64,000 nucleotides of DNA. Source: Devosia sp. GTDB taxonomy: Bacteria > Pseudomonadota > Alphaproteobacteria > Rhizobiales > Devosiaceae. Location: contig CP051235.1 of the NCBI GenBank assembly GCA_017794705.1, positions 2,505,001 to 2,569,000 on the forward strand, read 5' to 3'. The notes beneath the pieces are model-generated. The model worked only from the letters and a program-made list of their open reading frames with translations, had not been told where the DNA came from and did not search any database. Both the position numbers and the translations under genes were made by a program. This document shows, piece by piece, positions 38,849-46,805 of this stretch (the first letter of the stretch is position 1; every line of letters begins with the position of its first letter).

Positions 38849-38853
38849 GTTTC

Positions 38854-39291
38854 TCATCCCTCCGCCGGGCGGACCACGCCCTTTTTGAGAATGATATTGC
38901 CATAAAGCCGGGTTTCACCGGTCTGTACAACCGCGAAAGCAGCGCTGGCCCGGTCATAAAAAGCAAACCGTTCCAGATCGGTCAGATGCAGCTTCGGTTC
39001 ATGCCGGGCCACAATATCCGAGAATTCGCCGACAATCGGCACTCTCTGGTTCGCGTCGCCCACCACCTGCATGGTGGTGGCGCAGTCTTCAACGAAATCG
39101 TCGAGCGGCATCAGCGTCAGCACCGCGTCCAGCACGTCGGTGGCCGAGACCCCGTCCAGCCGCACCAGCCGGTTGGCATTGCTGGCGCCGGGGAAATTGG
39201 CGTCGGCGATCACCAGATCGTCGCCATGGCCCATGGCGGCAAGAATGTGCAGCAGGTCAGGTCCAAGCAGCGGAGGAATGTTCTTCAGCAT
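38854..39291 (-). CDS. fucU: L-fucose mutarotase (RbsD/FucU family)
   Basis: 145 residues, of normal FucU length. Signatures: LLGPDLLHILAAMGHGDDLVIADANFPGAS with the catalytic His, then LDGVSATDVLDAVLTLMPLDDF and the C-terminal ERFAFYDRASAAFAVVQTGETRLYGNIILKKGV. It interconverts sugar anomers, for L-fucose the step feeding the dehydrogenase. The palindrome CTAACATGTTAG lies 16 bases upstream, so this operon is a target of the GntR regulator. Confidence 0.9.
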   Translation of the reverse strand: MLKNIPPLLGPDLLHILAAMGHGDDLVIADANFPGASNANRLVRLDGVSATDVLDAVLTLMPLDDFVEDCATTMQVVGDANQRVPIVGEFSDIVARHEPKLHLTDLERFAFYDRASAAFAVVQTGETRLYGNIILKKGVVRPAEG

Positions 39292-39306
39292 GGCGGGAGA
39301 TTGCCT

Positions 39307-39318
39307 CTAACATGTTAG
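39307..39318. promoter_or_regulatory. GntR operator in front of fucU operon
   Basis: Perfect 12-base palindrome CTAACATGTTAG, identical to the site at the start of the gntR gene (40099) and one change from the site at 44711. Confidence 0.82.
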
Positions 39319-39362
39319 TTGCGCAAGTCGCCGGTGGCGATTCCGGTTCGGTACCGGAAACC

Positions 39363-40097
39363 TCAATCCAGCGCTGAAAGTTCCTCGTCGCCGTCGACAA
39401 AAAGGTCCGGCTGGCTCTTGGCCATCTCGAACAGGTCACCCAGCACATTGCCGATATGGGTGCGCATGGCTCCGGCGGCGCCTTCGGCATCGCCCGTTTC
39501 AAGCGCATCGAGAATGTGCTCGTGCTCCTCGATGGTCAATTGCACCCGGCGCGGCGTGTTGAGCAGATGCCGGGCGCGTTCCACATTGGCGCGGGCATTG
39601 TCGATGATCGACTTGATGCGGCCAAAGCGCAGCGCGGCAAACAGCAATTCGTGAAATTCAAGATCGAGATCATGATATTCGCTCTGGTCGCCGGCCGCCG
39701 CCGCTTCCTTCTGCTTGGCCACTACCGCGCGCAATTCCTTGCCGAGACCGGGCGGATAATCCGCCGCCAGCCGGTGCACGGCCTCACATTCAAGTGCTGT
39801 GCGGATCAGCATATACTCGCGAATGTCGGCGACCCGCAGGCGCGAAACCATGGTGCCGCGTTGCGGCAGGATGTCGACCAGCCCCTCGATCTGCAATCGT
39901 CCCAGCGCTTCGGAGACCGGGAAGCGGCTGAGCCCCAGCCGGTCGCAGATCTCGGACTTTTCGATCAGCGTGCCGGGCGGCAGTTCCAGGGTGACGATGG
40001 CGCGGCGCAGGGCGCTGGCGACAAAACTCGTGGCGCTGCCGCGCGACAGGGACGCAGGTTTTTCCAGAAAATCATATGTCGGCGCCTTGATATTCAT
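39363..40097 (-). CDS. GntR-family (FCD) transcriptional regulator of the sugar-acid cluster
   Basis: 244 residues. An N-terminal winged helix (LRRAIVTLELPPGTLIEKSEICDRLGLSRFPVSEALGRLQIEGLVDILPQRGTMVS) is followed by an all-helical FCD domain with the metal-binding DLDLEFHELLF and EEHEHILDAL histidines. FadR-type regulators sense organic acids or sugar acids. An operator palindrome sits two bases before its ATG, predicting autorepression, and copies precede both outward operons. The ligand is probably a sugar acid such as L-fuconate or 2-keto-3-deoxyfuconate. Confidence 0.92.
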   Translation of the reverse strand: MNIKAPTYDFLEKPASLSRGSATSFVASALRRAIVTLELPPGTLIEKSEICDRLGLSRFPVSEALGRLQIEGLVDILPQRGTMVSRLRVADIREYMLIRTALECEAVHRLAADYPPGLGKELRAVVAKQKEAAAAGDQSEYHDLDLEFHELLFAALRFGRIKSIIDNARANVERARHLLNTPRRVQLTIEEHEHILDALETGDAEGAAGAMRTHIGNVLGDLFEMAKSQPDLFVDGDEELSALD

Positions 40098-40098
40098 G

Positions 40099-40110
40099 CT
40101 AACATGTTAG
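40099..40110. promoter_or_regulatory. GntR operator between gntR and the dehydratase gene
   Basis: Perfect palindrome CTAACATGTTAG in the 86-base divergent gap, adjoining the gntR start. It could control both directions. Confidence 0.82.
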
Positions 40111-40183
40111 TCCGTTTCGAGCCCCTGGTGCAATCTGTCTCCGAGGGCCCGACCGTCGCAACAAACGCATCTGGATACAAGAT

Positions 40184-41719
40184 ATGGCCACGCTTTCTCC
40201 CGCCCTTCCGCGCACGCTTGTTCTCAACCGGCAGGACAATGTGGCCGTTGCCCTTTCGGTGATTGACGAAGGCATGAAGACCCCTGAAGGGGTGGTCGCG
40301 TCCAAACGCGTGCCCAAGGGGCACAAGATTGCCACCCGCAAGATCGCCAGTGGCGAGCCGGTAACCAAGTTCGGCCAGATCATCGGTTTTGCGAAACAGG
40401 ACATCGCCCCCGGCGATTGGGTGCATGAGCACAACACCGGCATGGGCGAACTGCACCTCGACTATGCGTTCGGGGTCGACGCCCACCCGGAAGAGGTTCT
40501 GCCCCTCGATCAACGCGCCACCTTCGAAGGCTACCGCCGCGCCAACGGCAAGGTGGGCACGCGCAACTATGTTGGGGTTCTCACCTCGGTGAACTGTTCG
40601 ACCACCGTCGCCGGCTTCATCGTGCAGGAGATCGAGCGTTCGGGCATCCTCGATGAATATCCGAACATTGATGGCATCGTGGCGCTGAAACAGGCCAACG
40701 GCTGTGTCGTGGATTATCGCGGGGTCATCTTCGACACGTTGAAAAAGACCACCTGGGGCTATGCCACCAACCCGAACATGGGCGGCGTGATCATGGTGGG
40801 CCTGGGCTGCGAAGGCTTCCAGATCCCCAAGTTCAAGGAAGCCTACGGCGTCGAGGAGAACGAGACTTTCCGTACCATGACCATTCAGGAGACGGGCGGC
40901 ACCCGCAAAACCGTTGAGGCCGGTGTTGCTGCGGTTCGAGAGATGCTGCCGACGGTCAACAATGTGAAGCGCGAGACCGTGCCCGCGTCAGAACTCATGC
41001 TGGCCCTGCAGTGCGGTGGTTCGGACGGTTATTCGGGCATCACCGCCAATCCGGCGCTGGGCGTCGCCGCCGATATTCTGGTCAGGAACGGCGGCACGGC
41101 CATCCTCTCCGAAACTCCTGAAATCTATGGTGCAGAGCACCTTTTGACCCGCCGCGCAAAGTCGAAAGAGGTGGGCGAAAAGCTGGTCGATATCATTCAC
41201 TGGTGGGAGGATTATTCCTCGCGCAACAATATGGAAATGAACAACAATCCGTCCCCCGGCAACAAGCTGGGCGGACTGACCACCATCCTTGAGAAATCGC
41301 TCGGCGCGGCAGCAAAGGGCGGCCGGTCCAACCTCAACGCCGTTTATCACTACGCCGACCCGGTCACCGAAAAGGGGTTCGTGTTCATGGACACGCCGGG
41401 CTACGATCCGGTCTCGGCGACCGGCCAGGTAGCCGGCGGTGCCAACGTGTTGTGCTTCACCACCGGCCGCGGCTCCGCCTACGGCTGCAAGCCCACCCCG
41501 TCGATCAAGATCGCCACCAATTCCGATGTCTACATGAAGATGGAAGAGGACATGGACATCAATGGCGGCGACGTGCTCGATGGCATCTCGCTGGAGCAAA
41601 AGGGCGAGGAAATCTTCAACAAGATCCTCGCCGTCGCGTCGGGTGAGAAATCCAAGTCCGAATTGCTCGGCTACGGCGACAATGAATTCGTACCCTGGCA
41701 GATCGGGGCGACGATGTGA
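40184..41719 (+). CDS. UxaA/altronate dehydratase family protein
   Basis: 511 residues. The N-terminal SAF-like domain (NVAVALSVIDEGM, KIATRKIASGEPVTKFGQIIGFA) precedes the dehydratase body: RANGKVGTRNYVGVLTSVNCS with the iron-binding Cys, GVIMVGLGCEGFQI, LALQCGGSDGYSGITANPALG and CFTTGRGSAYGCKPTPSIKIATN. The family removes water from aldonic acids such as altronate or galactarate. In this cluster it is the only evident dehydratase and may act on the aldonate made by the lactonases. It is divergent from gntR, with a shared operator. Confidence 0.9.
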   Translation: MATLSPALPRTLVLNRQDNVAVALSVIDEGMKTPEGVVASKRVPKGHKIATRKIASGEPVTKFGQIIGFAKQDIAPGDWVHEHNTGMGELHLDYAFGVDAHPEEVLPLDQRATFEGYRRANGKVGTRNYVGVLTSVNCSTTVAGFIVQEIERSGILDEYPNIDGIVALKQANGCVVDYRGVIFDTLKKTTWGYATNPNMGGVIMVGLGCEGFQIPKFKEAYGVEENETFRTMTIQETGGTRKTVEAGVAAVREMLPTVNNVKRETVPASELMLALQCGGSDGYSGITANPALGVAADILVRNGGTAILSETPEIYGAEHLLTRRAKSKEVGEKLVDIIHWWEDYSSRNNMEMNNNPSPGNKLGGLTTILEKSLGAAAKGGRSNLNAVYHYADPVTEKGFVFMDTPGYDPVSATGQVAGGANVLCFTTGRGSAYGCKPTPSIKIATNSDVYMKMEEDMDINGGDVLDGISLEQKGEEIFNKILAVASGEKSKSELLGYGDNEFVPWQIGATM

Positions 41720-41768
41720 TCAGGTTGCATTAGGTGTCCTGCGCGGTCGTCAGAATGTGGCTGGGACG

Positions 41769-42095
41769 CTAACCCGCATTTCCATCACCGAGGCACTGAT
41801 AGGTGATCGTCGCGATCCAGGCGACGCAACCGTAGTTGCTGTAGCTCTGGCATTGTCTGCTTTGCCCACCAAATGGCTCAGCGGTTGAATAACCCCATGC
41901 CTCGCATCTTTGCTGCGCCGCGACACGGCCCTGTTCCAAGTCAATTTCAGGCGTTTGAAATGCCGAATATTCGTAGCTCATTTCTACCGTAGCGTCCGCC
42001 CGGCTGCCTCCCGTCGCGGTTAGTGTCGGTTGAATTGTAGAGCAGGCGGTCATAGCAAACGCTACGGTCAACACCGCCGTTGTTCTTCTAATCAT
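41769..42095 (-). CDS. Small YecR-like lipoprotein
   Basis: 108 residues. A lipoprotein signal with lipobox MTAC (Cys near residue 18) is followed by a short domain with paired cysteines (QQRCEAWGYS, QCQSYSNYGC, ITYQCLG) resembling YecR-like lipoproteins. It is probably anchored in the outer membrane; function unknown. It converges on the dehydratase gene across a 49-base gap. Confidence 0.75.
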   Translation of the reverse strand: MIRRTTAVLTVAFAMTACSTIQPTLTATGGSRADATVEMSYEYSAFQTPEIDLEQGRVAAQQRCEAWGYSTAEPFGGQSRQCQSYSNYGCVAWIATITYQCLGDGNAG

Positions 42096-42744
42096 TTACT
42101 CCCCCAAACATAAGTATTTGCTCATGTAACTTCATTTAGGAAATCATGCTTCAATATTGGAGTCCAGAAACTTGTGTCACGGTCACATCGGTTGGACGAC
42201 ACTCTTTCTCCATATGTTGGCACAACTTAGCGTACCCCCCCGGGGGCGACAAAGAAGGTTGGCCGAAAAAACTTATCCCCGCCTTCAAATCCTCCCGCAT
42301 ACTCCCCATCACAAGCCGCGCGTTGAGCTGAGGTGTACACGAGCACTTCGCGGGGTTTGGGCCGGTGTGTTGGTTGGGTCGCCGATCAGCAGGGTAAAGC
42401 GGTCAGGTAGCCCTCGGCCAGGGGGCAAGTGCAAGACGCTGCGCAGCCGTCTGATATGGGTTGCGCCTGTTTCTCCAAACTATCAGGAGGGACAGATGCC
42501 CGTCTGGGCTGTCGCCGTCGAACGAGCGAACGGGGCAGATCTGGACAAATCAGGGGCATGGCGCATCCGCGGGGCTCCGGAGGGCCCCGGCCTGTTCGTC
42601 ATAGCTCTCAAATCCCGGTTGCGCGGGGCGTTGTGCGCCTCACTTTTTACTACTTAGGATCGAGGTGTTCACCGCCCCGCGCCTGCTCTGTTCACGTAAT
42701 TTCCTGTCATGGGAGGTTTGGCATGGGCGAAATTCAAACGCAGC
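42096..42744. other. 650-base intergenic region without a convincing gene
   Basis: Only weak features are seen. A 53-codon frame at 42496-42657 starts after AGGAGGGACAG, has a plausible ribosome site but no recognisable protein, and lies amid GC-rich inverted repeats (GGGGCTCCGGAGGGCCCC near 42573). The segment 42418-42496 faintly resembles a glycine-riboswitch aptamer but fits no downstream gene. It may be decayed or RNA-encoding sequence. Confidence 0.5.
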
Positions 42745-42772
42745 CGTCACCCCCGCGTTCGCGGGGGTGACG
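42745..42772. repeat. REP-like palindrome
   Basis: A 28-base element: 13-pair perfect stem CGTCACCCCCGCG/CGCGGGGGTGACG with TT between. This type of palindrome is dispersed in many alphaproteobacterial genomes. It lies just after the stop of the leftward gene at 42786 and may also protect or end that mRNA. Confidence 0.8.
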
Positions 42773-42785
42773 AGGTGCAAATCCC

Positions 42786-43766
42786 TCACTCGCCCAGCGC
42801 CCGCTGCTCTGCACAAATCCGGTCAAATAGCGCATCGAGTTCATTGGGCTCATAGGGCGCCGTTTCGGCCCGCTTGCGGAAATGCGCGATGGACTCCGAC
42901 AGCACCTTGGAGAGGTCTGTTTCGCAGGTGAAATCACCAGCCACCGCCTTGACCTTGGAATTGTCGAACAGCGCCGTCCAGGCCTTGTCGCCAAACAGCG
43001 GGCCAGCCCACTCCGGCTTGTATTTGACCAGCGTGTCGGTCGGCACATGAACGATGTCGGCGGTCACGCCAAGCGCCACTCCGATCGCGGTGTTGATCTG
43101 GTTCCAGGTATAGCCGCGGTCCTGGGTGATGTGGAAAATCTCGCCCAGTGCCTGTTGCTTGCCGAACAGGTTGACGAAAGGCACAGCGAAATCTTCGGAG
43201 CGGGTGAGGGTCCAGGGTGTCATGCCGTCGCCCGAAACGATGACCGGTTTGCCGGCCAGCAGGCGGTGGCCCAGCCGGTCACCCTCGCCGAGGAAAGCAG
43301 GCAGGCCGGTGCGGACCGTGTGGCTGGGGCGGATGATGGTCCAGTCCAGCCCCTCACTCTCCAGGATGAGATTCTCGCACTCGATCTTCCTTTGCGAGTA
43401 GGGCCAGAAGGGATTAATCGCCGGGGTCTTCTCGGTGATGATGTAATGCCGCGCCGGCTTCTCGTAGACCGAAGCCGACGAGATAAAGACATATTGGCCG
43501 GTGCGGCCGGCGAAGGTCTTGATGTCGTGCGCGACCTGTTCGGGCAGGAAGGCGCGGAACTGGGCGACCACGTCAAAGTTGCGGTCACCGAGATTGGCAT
43601 AGGGGTCGGCGCTGTTCATGTCGCCGGTTATGGTCTCGACGCCCTCGGGCAGCGGCAAGTCGGTTGCCCCGCGATTGAGCAGGGTGACCTTGTGGCCCTC
43701 ATCGACCGAGCGCAGCACGCAAGGCCAGGAAATCTGGCCGGTGCCGCCGATATACAAAATGTCCAT
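42786..43766 (-). CDS. NAD-dependent epimerase/dehydratase family protein
   Basis: 326 residues of the extended SDR type. It has Rossmann motif YIGGTGQIS at the N-terminus, VFISSASVYEKP with active-site Ser, and a YSQRK in place of YxxxK near residue 145, then WTIIRPSHTVRTGLP. It probably acts on a sugar or sugar-nucleotide with bound NAD. It follows the SMP-30 lactonase gene after 15 bases on the same strand and so falls under the operator at 44711. It could be the sugar dehydrogenase of the pathway, though this is inference. Confidence 0.87.
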   Translation of the reverse strand: MDILYIGGTGQISWPCVLRSVDEGHKVTLLNRGATDLPLPEGVETITGDMNSADPYANLGDRNFDVVAQFRAFLPEQVAHDIKTFAGRTGQYVFISSASVYEKPARHYIITEKTPAINPFWPYSQRKIECENLILESEGLDWTIIRPSHTVRTGLPAFLGEGDRLGHRLLAGKPVIVSGDGMTPWTLTRSEDFAVPFVNLFGKQQALGEIFHITQDRGYTWNQINTAIGVALGVTADIVHVPTDTLVKYKPEWAGPLFGDKAWTALFDNSKVKAVAGDFTCETDLSKVLSESIAHFRKRAETAPYEPNELDALFDRICAEQRALGE

Positions 43767-43781
43767 TTGTCTTGCTCCCGG

Positions 43782-44699
43782 TCAGCAGCGCCCGGCGCCA
43801 TTGGCCCCGGTGTGCAGGATGTGCATGGAATCGGTGGCGGCGATGAACAGCCAGTTCTTCTTCGGCCCGCCGAAGGTGACATTGGCGACGGTCTTGGGCG
43901 TGTAGATCTTGCCCAGCAACACCGCGGAGGGCGTGTAAACGTGCACGCCGTCGCCTGCCGAGGTCCAGATATTGCCGTTGGTATCGAGCCGGAACCCGTC
44001 GGGCAGGCCGGGGTTGATCTCGGCAAAAACTTCGCCGCCCGACAGGGAATTGTCGGCGCCCACGTTGAACTGGCGGATGTGATGCGGCCGGTCGGGGCCA
44101 TGCGAAAAGGCGCTGTCGGCGACATAAAGCACGGACTCATCGAGCGAAAAGGCCAGCCCGTTGGGCCGGTCCATTTCGGTAATCACCGCCTTGATCGTGC
44201 CTGCCTTCGGGTCGACGCAGTAGACGTAACAGCCGTCCTGCTCCTGTTCGGACTTGTTGCCCTCGTAATCGGTCTCGATGCCATATGCCGGATCGGTGAA
44301 CCATATGGTGCCGTCGGATTTGACCACCACATCGTTGGGCGAGTTCAGCCGTTTGCCTTCAAAGCTGTCGGCGAGGACCGTGATCGAGCCGTCCATTTCG
44401 GTGCGTTCAACGTGCCGGTTGCCGTGCGAGCAGGAAACCAGCCGGCCCTCGCGGTCGCGGGTGTGGCCATTGGTGTTGCCGCACTGGCTGCGGAACACAG
44501 ATGTCCCCACGCCGGGTATGTGGCGCAGAATGCGGTCATTGGGAATGTCGGACCAAAGGACGCAATTGAGATCCCCGAACCACACCGGCCCCTCGGCCCA
44601 TCGGCAGTCGGTCGCCACGGTTTCCAGCTGCGCGGCGCCTTTGACCAGCTTGCCGAATTCCTTCTCGTAATGTTCATAAAGGGATGATGATCCGGCCAT
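43782..44699 (-). CDS. SMP-30/gluconolactonase family lactonase
   Basis: 305 residues, a six-bladed beta-propeller. The metal and active-site motifs are RWAEGPVWFGDLNCVLWSD with the Glu ligand, NTNGHTRDREGRLV, LNSPNDVVVKSDGTIWFTDPAYG, RPNGLAFSLDESVLYVADS and PDGFRLDTNGNIWTS. It hydrolyses sugar lactones such as gluconolactone or xylonolactone. ATG 44699 has GGAGGAAAGC upstream. The GntR palindrome lies 11 bases before, overlapping the leader, so this two-gene operon belongs to the sugar-acid regulon. Confidence 0.9.
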   Translation of the reverse strand: MAGSSSLYEHYEKEFGKLVKGAAQLETVATDCRWAEGPVWFGDLNCVLWSDIPNDRILRHIPGVGTSVFRSQCGNTNGHTRDREGRLVSCSHGNRHVERTEMDGSITVLADSFEGKRLNSPNDVVVKSDGTIWFTDPAYGIETDYEGNKSEQEQDGCYVYCVDPKAGTIKAVITEMDRPNGLAFSLDESVLYVADSAFSHGPDRPHHIRQFNVGADNSLSGGEVFAEINPGLPDGFRLDTNGNIWTSAGDGVHVYTPSAVLLGKIYTPKTVANVTFGGPKKNWLFIAATDSMHILHTGANGAGRC

Positions 44700-44710
44700 G
44701 CTTTCCTCCA

Positions 44711-44722
44711 CTGACATGTTAG
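44711..44722. promoter_or_regulatory. GntR operator in front of the SMP-30 lactonase operon
   Basis: CTGACATGTTAG differs by one base from the palindrome found at 39307 and 40099. Its position just before the lactonase ribosome site fits repression by the same GntR regulator. Confidence 0.75.
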
Positions 44723-44831
44723 TGGGAACAAAGCCGATTGTGAGGGGTTGTGCAAGCACCTGCCGTTATGGGGGCTTGAGTGTTGGCCCGCCCCGGCAGC
44801 ATAAGGGGGCACGCAACCAAAGGACTTCATC

Positions 44832-46313
44832 ATGACGCTCAATGCGCAAATCCTGACCCGCCTCAAGAACAAGCACCTGCTGGTGCCCGGAGCTTTTGTT
44901 GACGGCAAATGGATCGAGTATCAGCCGGGCCAGCCGGGGTTTGATGTGACCAACCCGGCGAATGGTGATGTGTTGGCGCACCTGCCGGATTTCGGCGTGG
45001 CCGACACGCAGGCAGCAATCGATGCGGCAGAGGCGGCGCAGAAACCCTGGGCGGCTTTGACCGGCAAGGAACGTTCGGTCTATCTCAAAAAGCTGCATGC
45101 GCTGATGATGGTGAATGTCGACGATCTGGCGATGATCCTCACCCTTGAGCAGGGCAAGCCGCTGGCCGAGGCCAAGGGCGAAATCCAGTACGGCGCGTCT
45201 TACGTCGAATGGTTCGCCGAAGAGGCTAAGCGCGTCTATGGCGACACGATTCCCGGTCACCAGGCCGACAAGCGGATCATCGTCATCAAACAGCCGGTCG
45301 GCGTGGTGGGCACCATTACCCCGTGGAATTTTCCCAATGCCATGCTGGCCAGAAAACTGGCACCGGCGCTGGCGGTGGGCTGCACTGTGGTCAGCAAACC
45401 GGCGCAGCAGACGCCGCTTTCGGCAGTGGCTTTGGCCAAACTGATCGAGATGGCCGGGTTCCCCAAGGGCGTGTTTAATCTCATTCCCTCCACCCAGTCC
45501 AAAGAAGTGGGGCAGGAACTTTGCGGCAATGAAAAGGTGAAAAAGATTAGCTTCACCGGCTCGACCGAGGTCGGGCGCATTCTGATGCGCCAGGGTGCGC
45601 AGCAGATCAAACGGTTCAGCCTCGAGCTTGGCGGCAATGCGCCCTTCATCGTGTTCGATGATGCGGATGTGGATGCGGCAGTTGAAGGCGCCATGGTCTC
45701 GAAATTCCGCAACAACGGGCAGACCTGTGTTTGTGCCAACCGCATCTATGTGCAGGCCGGGGTCTATGATGAGTTCGCCGACAAATTGGCCAAAAAGGTC
45801 AGCGCGCTGGCGGTCGGCGACGGGACAGAGAAGGGCATCACAACCGGTCCGCTGATCGATGAAGCCGCGCTTGAAAAGGTCGAGGCCCATGTCGCGGACG
45901 CCAGACAAAAGGGCGGCGAGATCAAGGTCGGCGGCACGCCGGACGCCAAGGGCGGTCTGTTCTTTTCGCCGACAGTTGTCACCGGTGCCAATACCGACAT
46001 GCTGCTGGCCCGCGAGGAAACTTTCGGCCCGGTGGCGCCACTGTTCAAGTTCGACAGCGATGATGAGGTGATCGAACTGGCCAATGCCACCGAGTTCGGG
46101 CTCGCATCCTACTTTTACGCCCGCGACCTAGCCCGCGTGTTCAAGGTCGCCGAAGCCCTCGAATATGGAATGGTCGGCATCAATACCGGGCTGATCTCAA
46201 CCGAAGTTGCCCCGTTCGGTGGCGTCAAACAGTCCGGATTCGGGCGTGAAGGGTCCAAGTACGGCGTCGATGATTATCTGGACGTCAAATATCTGTGCCT
46301 TGATGTGAGTTGA
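44832..46313 (+). CDS. gabD: NAD(P)-dependent succinate-semialdehyde dehydrogenase type aldehyde dehydrogenase
   Basis: 493 residues of GabD type. Cofactor-site TPWNFPNAMLARKLAPALAVG, catalytic Glu in LELGGNAPFIV, catalytic Cys in NNGQTCVCANRIYV (the GabD signature) and the ending PFGGVKQSGFGREGSKYGVDDYLDVKYLC are all present. It oxidises succinate semialdehyde or related short aldehydes to acids. It is transcribed away from the lactonase operon; the 44711 operator lies in its upstream gap, so a regulon link is possible but unproven. Confidence 0.9.
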   Translation: MTLNAQILTRLKNKHLLVPGAFVDGKWIEYQPGQPGFDVTNPANGDVLAHLPDFGVADTQAAIDAAEAAQKPWAALTGKERSVYLKKLHALMMVNVDDLAMILTLEQGKPLAEAKGEIQYGASYVEWFAEEAKRVYGDTIPGHQADKRIIVIKQPVGVVGTITPWNFPNAMLARKLAPALAVGCTVVSKPAQQTPLSAVALAKLIEMAGFPKGVFNLIPSTQSKEVGQELCGNEKVKKISFTGSTEVGRILMRQGAQQIKRFSLELGGNAPFIVFDDADVDAAVEGAMVSKFRNNGQTCVCANRIYVQAGVYDEFADKLAKKVSALAVGDGTEKGITTGPLIDEAALEKVEAHVADARQKGGEIKVGGTPDAKGGLFFSPTVVTGANTDMLLAREETFGPVAPLFKFDSDDEVIELANATEFGLASYFYARDLARVFKVAEALEYGMVGINTGLISTEVAPFGGVKQSGFGREGSKYGVDDYLDVKYLCLDVS

Positions 46314-46322
46314 GCGGCCGAA

Positions 46323-46724
46323 TCACGCAGGGACCCGTTCGCCGGCCAGGCTGGCGATGATCGGGCAATCCGGCCGGTCGTTGCCGTCGCAACAGTGCGC
46401 GAGATGGCTGAGCGTGTCGCGCATTTCTCGGAGGTGCGAAATTTTGGTGTCGAGGTCTGCAATATGGGATTGAGCCAGCGCCTTCACGTCGCCACTCGAC
46501 CGGGATTTGTCGCCCCACAGCCGCAGCAGGTCGCGGATTTCGTCAATCGAGAACCCCAGTTCACGGGCCCTGCGGATAAAGCCAAGGCGATGGACATCGT
46601 CGCGGCCGTAGTCGCGGTAATTCGATTCCCGTCGGTCGGCAAACGGGATGAGCCCGATCGCTTCATAGTGGCGGATCATCTTGGCCGAGACACCGGCCGC
46701 GCTGGCGGCCTCTCCGATTTTCAT
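46323..46724 (-). CDS. cueR: Cu(I)-responsive MerR-family regulator CueR
   Basis: 133 residues. The MerR helix-turn-helix begins MKIGEAASAAGVSAKMIRHYEAIGLIP, then a dimerisation helix and a C-terminal metal loop with cysteines at 111, 112 and 120 (HCCDGNDRPDCP), the spacing for Cu+/Ag+. It is divergent from copA with 81 bases between, containing the matching dyad, so it activates copA when copper rises. Confidence 0.92.
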   Translation of the reverse strand: MKIGEAASAAGVSAKMIRHYEAIGLIPFADRRESNYRDYGRDDVHRLGFIRRARELGFSIDEIRDLLRLWGDKSRSSGDVKALAQSHIADLDTKISHLREMRDTLSHLAHCCDGNDRPDCPIIASLAGERVPA

Positions 46725-46742
46725 TTTTCTGCTCCGTGACGC

Positions 46743-46766
46743 TTGACCTTACCATGATGGGAAGGT
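46743..46766 (+). promoter_or_regulatory. CueR box/copA promoter
   Basis: TTGACC (46743-46748, -35) overlaps the left arm of a MerR-type dyad, ACCTTACC at 46746-46753, with right arm GGGAAGGT at 46759-46766. This matches CueR operators, in which the regulator sits in a long spacer and twists the promoter for copA. Confidence 0.75.
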
Positions 46767-46805
46767 TTAGGCCAATTCCACGATAAGTTTCAAGCGGAGG
46801 TCAAA

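Noticed and set aside
37553..38905. 450-codon plus-strand ORF
   Set aside because: Antisense to the FAH hydrolase and lactonase genes, both well supported.
42418..42510. Resemblance to a glycine riboswitch (GGGGCAAG ... TATCAGGAGGGACAG)
   Set aside because: I cannot build the P1 helix by eye, and no glycine-related gene follows on that strand.
42496..42657. 53-codon ORF with AGGAGGG upstream
   Set aside because: Good ribosome site but no recognisable protein or conservation evidence; left as part of the unexplained region.
42882..44687. 601-codon plus-strand ORF
   Set aside because: Shadow of the epimerase and SMP-30 lactonase genes; those have intact motifs and ribosome sites.
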